Source of the DNA: Aristophania vespae
Lineage (GTDB): Bacteria; Pseudomonadota; Alphaproteobacteria; Acetobacterales; Acetobacteraceae
DNA: 64,000 nucleotides
Direction: 5' to 3'
Assembly: GCF_009906835.1 (NCBI RefSeq)
Contig: NZ_CP047652.1
Location: forward strand, 107,501-171,500
In this document: positions 59,621 through 64,000 of the stretch, piece after piece
How positions within the stretch are numbered: position 1 is the first letter of the stretch
Layout: each line of letters begins with the position of its first letter
The notes under the pieces: generated by a model
Told to the model about the DNA's origin: nothing
What the model saw: only the letters and a program-made list of their open reading frames with translations
The model's database searches: none
Program-made: the position numbers and the translations under genes

Positions 59621-60708
59621 ATGCGTATTCTTGTGGCCATGTCCGGCGGCGTCGATAGTTCTGTTGTAGCTGCACTTTTAAAACAACAAGGCCACGAGGT
59701 TATTGGGGCAACACTTCAGCTTTATGATTATCGTGGTCCTGTAAAAACAGGCGCCTGTTGTGCAGGACGCGATATTATGGATGCACGTGCTGTCGCAGAC
59801 CGTATTGGCTTTCCGCATTATGTGATTGATGCGGAGAATCGTTTTCGTGATAGTGTCATAGAGAATTTTGCCGATGCCTATGCACGAGGCGAAACGCCTG
59901 TCCCTTGCGTGGCTTGTAATCAGGGTGTGAAATTTACCGATCTTTTAGGTATGGCCAGAGATCTGGGCTGCGAAGCTATGGCTACTGGTCATTATGTAAG
60001 GCGGATAGAAGGTGCGGAGCGTAACGAACTGCACCGTCCTGTCGATTCTGGTCGGGATCAGTCCTGGTTTTTATTTGCCACGACGCAGGAGCAGTTAGAC
60101 TTCTTGCGTTTCCCTTTGGGGGATATGCCTAATAAAGAAGCAGTAAGGGCACTTGCTACAGAACTTGGATTAGAAATTGCCGATAAGCCTGATAGCCAGG
60201 ATATCTGCTTTGTTACAAAAGGGTCTTATGTAGGCCTCGTCGAAGAGATGCGCCCTGAAATTAAGGGTCCTGGCGAAATTGTAGATGAAAAAGGCAATGT
60301 CCTTGGCCAGCATGAAGGTGTTGCACGTTATACGGTAGGGCAAAGCAAGCGCCTTGGTGATATTCATACAAGCGTTGGTGAGCGCCAGGTCGTTACGCGT
60401 ATTGATGTGCCGAAGCGTCGCATCATTGTAGGGCCACGTTCTAGTTTAGATGTTAAAGGCCAGCAAACGCGCATCATCCTGCGGGATATGAATTGGCTTA
60501 TTTCTCCTTCTCAGGATGGCATGAGTTGCGGTGTGCAATTAAGAGCTAGAGAAGGGCTAAGAGATGCCCATGTGCGTCCTTTGGAGCAAAATCGGGCAGA
60601 AGTTATTTTGGCCGAGCCTGCTTTGCCAGCGCCGGGCCAGGCCTGTGTGTTTTATGACGGCTCTCGTGTTTTGGGCGGGGGTTTATTACCTCAGAAGGAA
60701 TGTCGTAA
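59621..60708 (+). CDS. mnmA: tRNA-specific 2-thiouridylase MnmA, frameshifted near the 3' end
   Basis: MnmA thiolates uridine 34 of tRNA-Lys, -Glu and -Gln with sulfur relayed from a cysteine desulfurase. The PP-loop AMSGGVDSS is at the N-terminus, with catalytic cysteines in PVPCVACNQGVKF and DSQDICFV. As given, the frame runs to 60799 with a foreign 30-residue tail overlapping the next gene. Adding one G to the G5 run at 60677-60681 gives RVLGGGFITSEGMS and a stop at 60706-60708. GGGF/WI is the normal family ending, and the stop then overlaps the GST start as TAATG. The repaired protein has 362 residues, a normal length. Confidence 0.9.
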
Positions 60709-61376
60709 TGGGGGGCAAACTTCTTCTAGGGTCGCGCCGTTATTCCTCCTGGTCATTAAGAGGATGGCTAGCTGTTCGTTTAGCTGGTCTGGACGTTGAA
60801 GAAGAAGTGATTCCTTTAAAAGGAAAGGGACAAACGGTTGAAATCCATAAACGGTCTCCCAATCGTTTAGTGCCTTATTTAGAGCATGATGGGGCTCATA
60901 TCTGGGAGAGTTTGGCTATTGGCCTCTATTGTGCCGAGTTTTGCCCTGCGCTTTTGCCTCAAGAAAGAAAGGCGCGGGCACATGCTTTAAGTATCAGTGC
61001 ACAAATGCATGCCGGGTTTCGTCATTTGCGCCAATTATGTCCTATGGATATAGGACGAAGTCCCGCTTTTCCTGAGACTCTGTCCGATGAAGAAAAAGAA
61101 AACTTAAAAACTGATCTTACTCTTTTAGGTGACGTCATTCTCAAAGCCCTGCTGAGAGATGGCAGCCCTTCATATTATCTTTTTGGTTCAGAATTTGGCA
61201 TCGTAGAAGCCATGTACGGCCCTGTCATGTTACGGATCAAGCAATATAAACTTGAACCCTTTCTTCCATCAGAGGTTAATAAATGGGTCGAAAGAGGGCT
61301 TTCCCACCCCCTTATGCAAGAATGGGTTGCAAAAGCAGAAGCTGAGCCAGATGAATGGCGCCTTTCTTACACATAA
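60708..61376 (+). CDS. glutathione S-transferase family protein
   Basis: A 222-residue GST-like protein. The N-terminal thioredoxin-fold domain has GSRRYSSWSLRGWLAVRLAGL, with serine residues at the position that activates glutathione, then NRLVPYLEHDGAHIWESLAI. The C-terminal helical domain follows. The ATG at 60708 is preferred because AAGGA precedes it and the TAA of repaired mnmA overlaps it by one base; the longer frame from 60564 lies wholly inside mnmA. Function beyond general GST chemistry is unknown. Confidence 0.88.
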   Translation: MGGKLLLGSRRYSSWSLRGWLAVRLAGLDVEEEVIPLKGKGQTVEIHKRSPNRLVPYLEHDGAHIWESLAIGLYCAEFCPALLPQERKARAHALSISAQMHAGFRHLRQLCPMDIGRSPAFPETLSDEEKENLKTDLTLLGDVILKALLRDGSPSYYLFGSEFGIVEAMYGPVMLRIKQYKLEPFLPSEVNKWVERGLSHPLMQEWVAKAEAEPDEWRLSYT

Positions 61377-61599
61377 AATTCTTATATTTCATAGAGATTT
61401 GAAACGTTCCTGGGCTGGCACATTACGTTTTGAAAACGTCTAAAAGAGATTATCAGGCGTTATGACGTAAAAAAACATTATTTAGCTGTAACGAAATATA
61501 GACAAAGCCATCCTAATTATGGTGAGATTAGCTTATTAGTCGGTCTTCAGCTTTAGCTGGAGAGAAGTCTTGGCGACGTTGCTATGCAGGTTGTGAGTT

Positions 61600-64000
61600 A
61601 TGGCGTATCTTCCAGATCTTTTCGAAACCCTTCCCAAGCGTTCTGAATTAAGGGTCAGTATTACTGAACAAACACGCCGTTCGGAAGAAGAGTGTGTTAA
61701 AGCACTATTGGCACAGGCTGAGCTGAATCAAGAACAAGAAACCATCGCTTCAGAGGTTGCTTTCAAGTTAGCGCGCAGTCTTCGTAATCAGCGGCGCCCT
61801 GGCATTGTTGAGCAGTTAGTACAGGAATTTAGCCTGGCCTCTGAAGAAGGGGTGGCTTTGATGAGTCTGGCAGAAGCTCTTTTAAGAACACCAGATCAGG
61901 CAACACGCGACGAACTGATTCGTGACCAGGTTACTTTGGGAGACTGGATCTCTCATATGGGGGCTGGCCAGCCGCTTATTATTAATGCGGCTTCCTGGGG
62001 ATTGTCACTCACGAGCAAGATTATTGCACCTGCAAATCGTGCTAAATTAGTTCACGGTATGATTCACCGTCGTGGCATGCCTTTTATTCGTATTGCCATG
62101 CGCCAAGCTATGCAAATGATGGGGCGGCAGTTTGTTTTGGGTGAAACTATCGAGCAAGCCCTTAATGTTGCGCGCAAGCAGGAAGATGAAGGATTTACTT
62201 ATTCCTACGACATGCTTGGTGAGGCTGCGCTTGATCAAGCTGATGCCGATCGCTACCGCGCAGATTATCATGCAGCATTAGAGGCTATTGGTAAAAATGC
62301 ACGTGGTAATGGGGTTTATGAGAGGGCTGGTCTTTCGATTAAGCTTTCAGCGCTTCATCCTCGTTACAGCCGCGCGCAACGTGATCGCGTTTTAGAAGAG
62401 TTGTTGCCGATTGTAAAAGAACTTGCTGTTCGGGCGCGTCATTATGATATTGGGCTTAATATCGACGCAGAAGAAAGTGAGCGTTTGGAGCTTTCTCTCG
62501 ATCTTTTAGAGGCTCTTTGCCAAGATCCTGAACTGGCAGACTGGAATGGGATTGGTTTTGTTGTGCAGGCCTATGGGCGTCGTGCACCAGCCGTTCTTGA
62601 TTTTATTATTGATTTAGCGCGTCGTACCAAGCACCGCATTATGGTTCGTTTGGTAAAAGGAGCTTATTGGGATAGCGAAATCAAAAAAGCGCAAATTGAT
62701 GGTGCGGTCGATTTTCCTGTCTTTACGCGTAAATGTCATACAGATGTCAGCTATCTTGCTTGCGCAAAGAAGTTATTAGATGCGCCTGATGAGATTTTCC
62801 CACAATTTGCAACACATAATGCGCGCACATTAGCCTCTATTTATGCTCTGGCAGGTCCTGACTTTTCAATAGGACGTTATGAGTTCCAGTGCCTACATGG
62901 CATGGGTGAGACCCTTTACGGGCAAGTTGTTGGTTCCAAGAAGCTTAACCGTCCCTGCCGTATTTATGCTCCTGTTGGGACATATGAAACACTCCTTGCG
63001 TATCTTGTGCGTCGCTTGCTTGAAAATGGTGCAAATTCTTCTTTTGTTAATTTGGTTGGTGATCGCTCCATTCCAATTGAAAAACTTATTGAAGATCCCG
63101 CAGAACAGACAAAAGCAATTCAGCCTTTAGGAAGCAGACACCCTATTATTCATGCCCCCTCAGATCTTTATGGGCAGGAGCGTAAAAACTCTGAAGGGAT
63201 GGATTTAAATGATGAGGCTGTTTTACAACAGTTAAGAGATGCGTTGGCTAAAACCCCAGAGAAAAGCCACGCAACATCGCTGATTATTGGATGTCCTCCC
63301 TCAACGGAGATACAATCGGTTCTTAATCCGGCAGATCAGAAAGATGTTGTCGGTACATTACACGATGCGTCTAAAGAAGATGTACATCGCGCTATCGAGG
63401 AAGCCGCCAAAGCCTGTGACAGTTGGGCAGGGCGTACTCCGGCAGAGCGCGCGGATATTTTAGAAAAAGCGGCTGACCTTCTTGAGGAAGACCGCGTTTC
63501 TTTTATGGCCTTGGCTGTGCGGGAAGCGGGTAAGTCTTATCCCAATGCTGTTGCAGAAGTGCGAGAAGCAGTAGATTTTCTGCGCTATTATGCAAGTCTG
63601 ATTAGAGCTGATTTTGACAATGAGACCCATCGTCCCTTAGGTCCGGTTGTTTGCATCAGCCCCTGGAATTTCCCATTAGCGATTTTCCTCGGACAAATTA
63701 CAGCAGCGTTAGCAGCGGGTAATAGTGTCTTAGCAAAACCAGCAGAATCAACATCATTAATTGCTTTTGAAGCAACAAAATTGATGCATAAAGCTGGTGT
63801 TCCGGCAGAAGCTCTACAATTAGTGCTAGGAAAAGGAAGCAATATAGGGACAGAATTAGTATCTGATCCACGTATTGCAGGAGTGATGTTCACGGGATCA
63901 ACTGCGGTAGCGCAATCGATTGCCCGTCATTTATCGGGTCGGTTAGGGCGCAATGGTCAGCCAGTGCCATTTATTGCCGAAACTGGCGGCTTGAATGCCA
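61600..64000 (+). CDS. putA: bifunctional proline dehydrogenase / glutamate semialdehyde dehydrogenase PutA (partial)
   Basis: The first 800 codons of PutA; the gene runs off the right edge. The enzyme oxidises proline to glutamate in two steps linked by a channel. Residues about 60-460 form the FAD-binding proline dehydrogenase barrel (LGEAALDQADADRY, LSIKLSALHPRY, VRLVKGAYWDSEI, FQCLHGMGE). The aldehyde dehydrogenase part begins at about 560 and shows VCISPWNFPLAIFLGQITAALAAGN, MFTGSTAVAQSIARHL and the start of the AETGGLNA active region. The N-terminus has no ribbon-helix-helix DNA-binding domain, so it is not a self-repressor. Start ATG is at the first in-frame codon after stops. Confidence 0.95.
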   Translation, partial: MAYLPDLFETLPKRSELRVSITEQTRRSEEECVKALLAQAELNQEQETIASEVAFKLARSLRNQRRPGIVEQLVQEFSLASEEGVALMSLAEALLRTPDQATRDELIRDQVTLGDWISHMGAGQPLIINAASWGLSLTSKIIAPANRAKLVHGMIHRRGMPFIRIAMRQAMQMMGRQFVLGETIEQALNVARKQEDEGFTYSYDMLGEAALDQADADRYRADYHAALEAIGKNARGNGVYERAGLSIKLSALHPRYSRAQRDRVLEELLPIVKELAVRARHYDIGLNIDAEESERLELSLDLLEALCQDPELADWNGIGFVVQAYGRRAPAVLDFIIDLARRTKHRIMVRLVKGAYWDSEIKKAQIDGAVDFPVFTRKCHTDVSYLACAKKLLDAPDEIFPQFATHNARTLASIYALAGPDFSIGRYEFQCLHGMGETLYGQVVGSKKLNRPCRIYAPVGTYETLLAYLVRRLLENGANSSFVNLVGDRSIPIEKLIEDPAEQTKAIQPLGSRHPIIHAPSDLYGQERKNSEGMDLNDEAVLQQLRDALAKTPEKSHATSLIIGCPPSTEIQSVLNPADQKDVVGTLHDASKEDVHRAIEEAAKACDSWAGRTPAERADILEKAADLLEEDRVSFMALAVREAGKSYPNAVAEVREAVDFLRYYASLIRADFDNETHRPLGPVVCISPWNFPLAIFLGQITAALAAGNSVLAKPAESTSLIAFEATKLMHKAGVPAEALQLVLGKGSNIGTELVSDPRIAGVMFTGSTAVAQSIARHLSGRLGRNGQPVPFIAETGGLNA

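Noticed and set aside
60564-60707. N-terminal extension of the GST gene
   Set aside because: It lies wholly inside the conserved mnmA sequence. The ATG at 60708 has a proper ribosome site.

Overview
The window looks like a chromosomal stretch from a low-GC member of the Alphaproteobacteria. It is probably an acetic acid bacterium (Acetobacteraceae), possibly insect-associated. This rests on the 23S-5S-tRNA-fMet order, an opgG-opgH pair, an IalB-like protein, a glycine-zipper lipoprotein followed by an alanine-rich coiled-coil protein, PutA, and many small glycosyltransferase and efflux genes. The genus is inference.

Layout. 1-689: end of an rRNA operon (23S 3' end, 5S, tRNA-fMet). 690-1616: AT-rich, with a start-less DUF2726-like remnant. 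1617-5848 (minus): an exported amidohydrolase, two zinc alcohol dehydrogenases and an Ohr peroxidase. 6053-9735 (minus): periplasmic glucan genes opgG-opgH. 9844-14410 (minus): a tightly overlapping biotin operon bioA-bioF-hydrolase-bioC-bioD. 14640-20136 (plus): a lipoprotein, a coiled-coil periplasmic protein, a large autotransporter and an IalB-like protein. 20161-21077: an EamA-type exporter.

21363-32648 (plus) is the most unusual part. It holds a type I secretion ATPase and its membrane-fusion partner, a Sel1-repeat protein, a 982-residue glycosyltransferase with GT2 and GT4 modules, a protein with a ChW-like (hydrophobic W) module, a GT4 glycosyltransferase and a small unknown. It ends at a bidirectional terminator facing dps and a tandem-GT2 protein that shares a GW-type module with the 982-residue enzyme. 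No export substrate is recognisable inside the window.

36066-39412: pstC-pstA-pstB-phoU without pstS. 39505-42738 (minus): an amino acid permease, a lytic transglycosylase and a TetR regulator. 42842-48671 (plus): an RND efflux operon. 49054-53312 (minus): a TPP-riboswitch-controlled set (TonB receptor, kinase-like protein, PnuC/PnuT transporter) that reads as a thiamine-salvage operon. 53465-57730: rpe, a heparinase-like protein, tyrS and a hydrolase. 58036-61376: cysteine desulfurase, ferredoxin, mnmA and a GST. 61600 to the window end: putA, cut by the edge.

A striking technical feature is that at least twelve one-base frameshifts split nine otherwise intact genes (bioD, autotransporter, EamA, Sel1, GT4, phoU, RND pump x3, TonB receptor x2, mnmA). 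Each can be repaired by adding one base, nearly always within a G or C run of the coding strand. This one-sided pattern points to homopolymer under-calling in the assembly more than to real gene decay. I therefore give each broken gene as one merged CDS and name the shift position.
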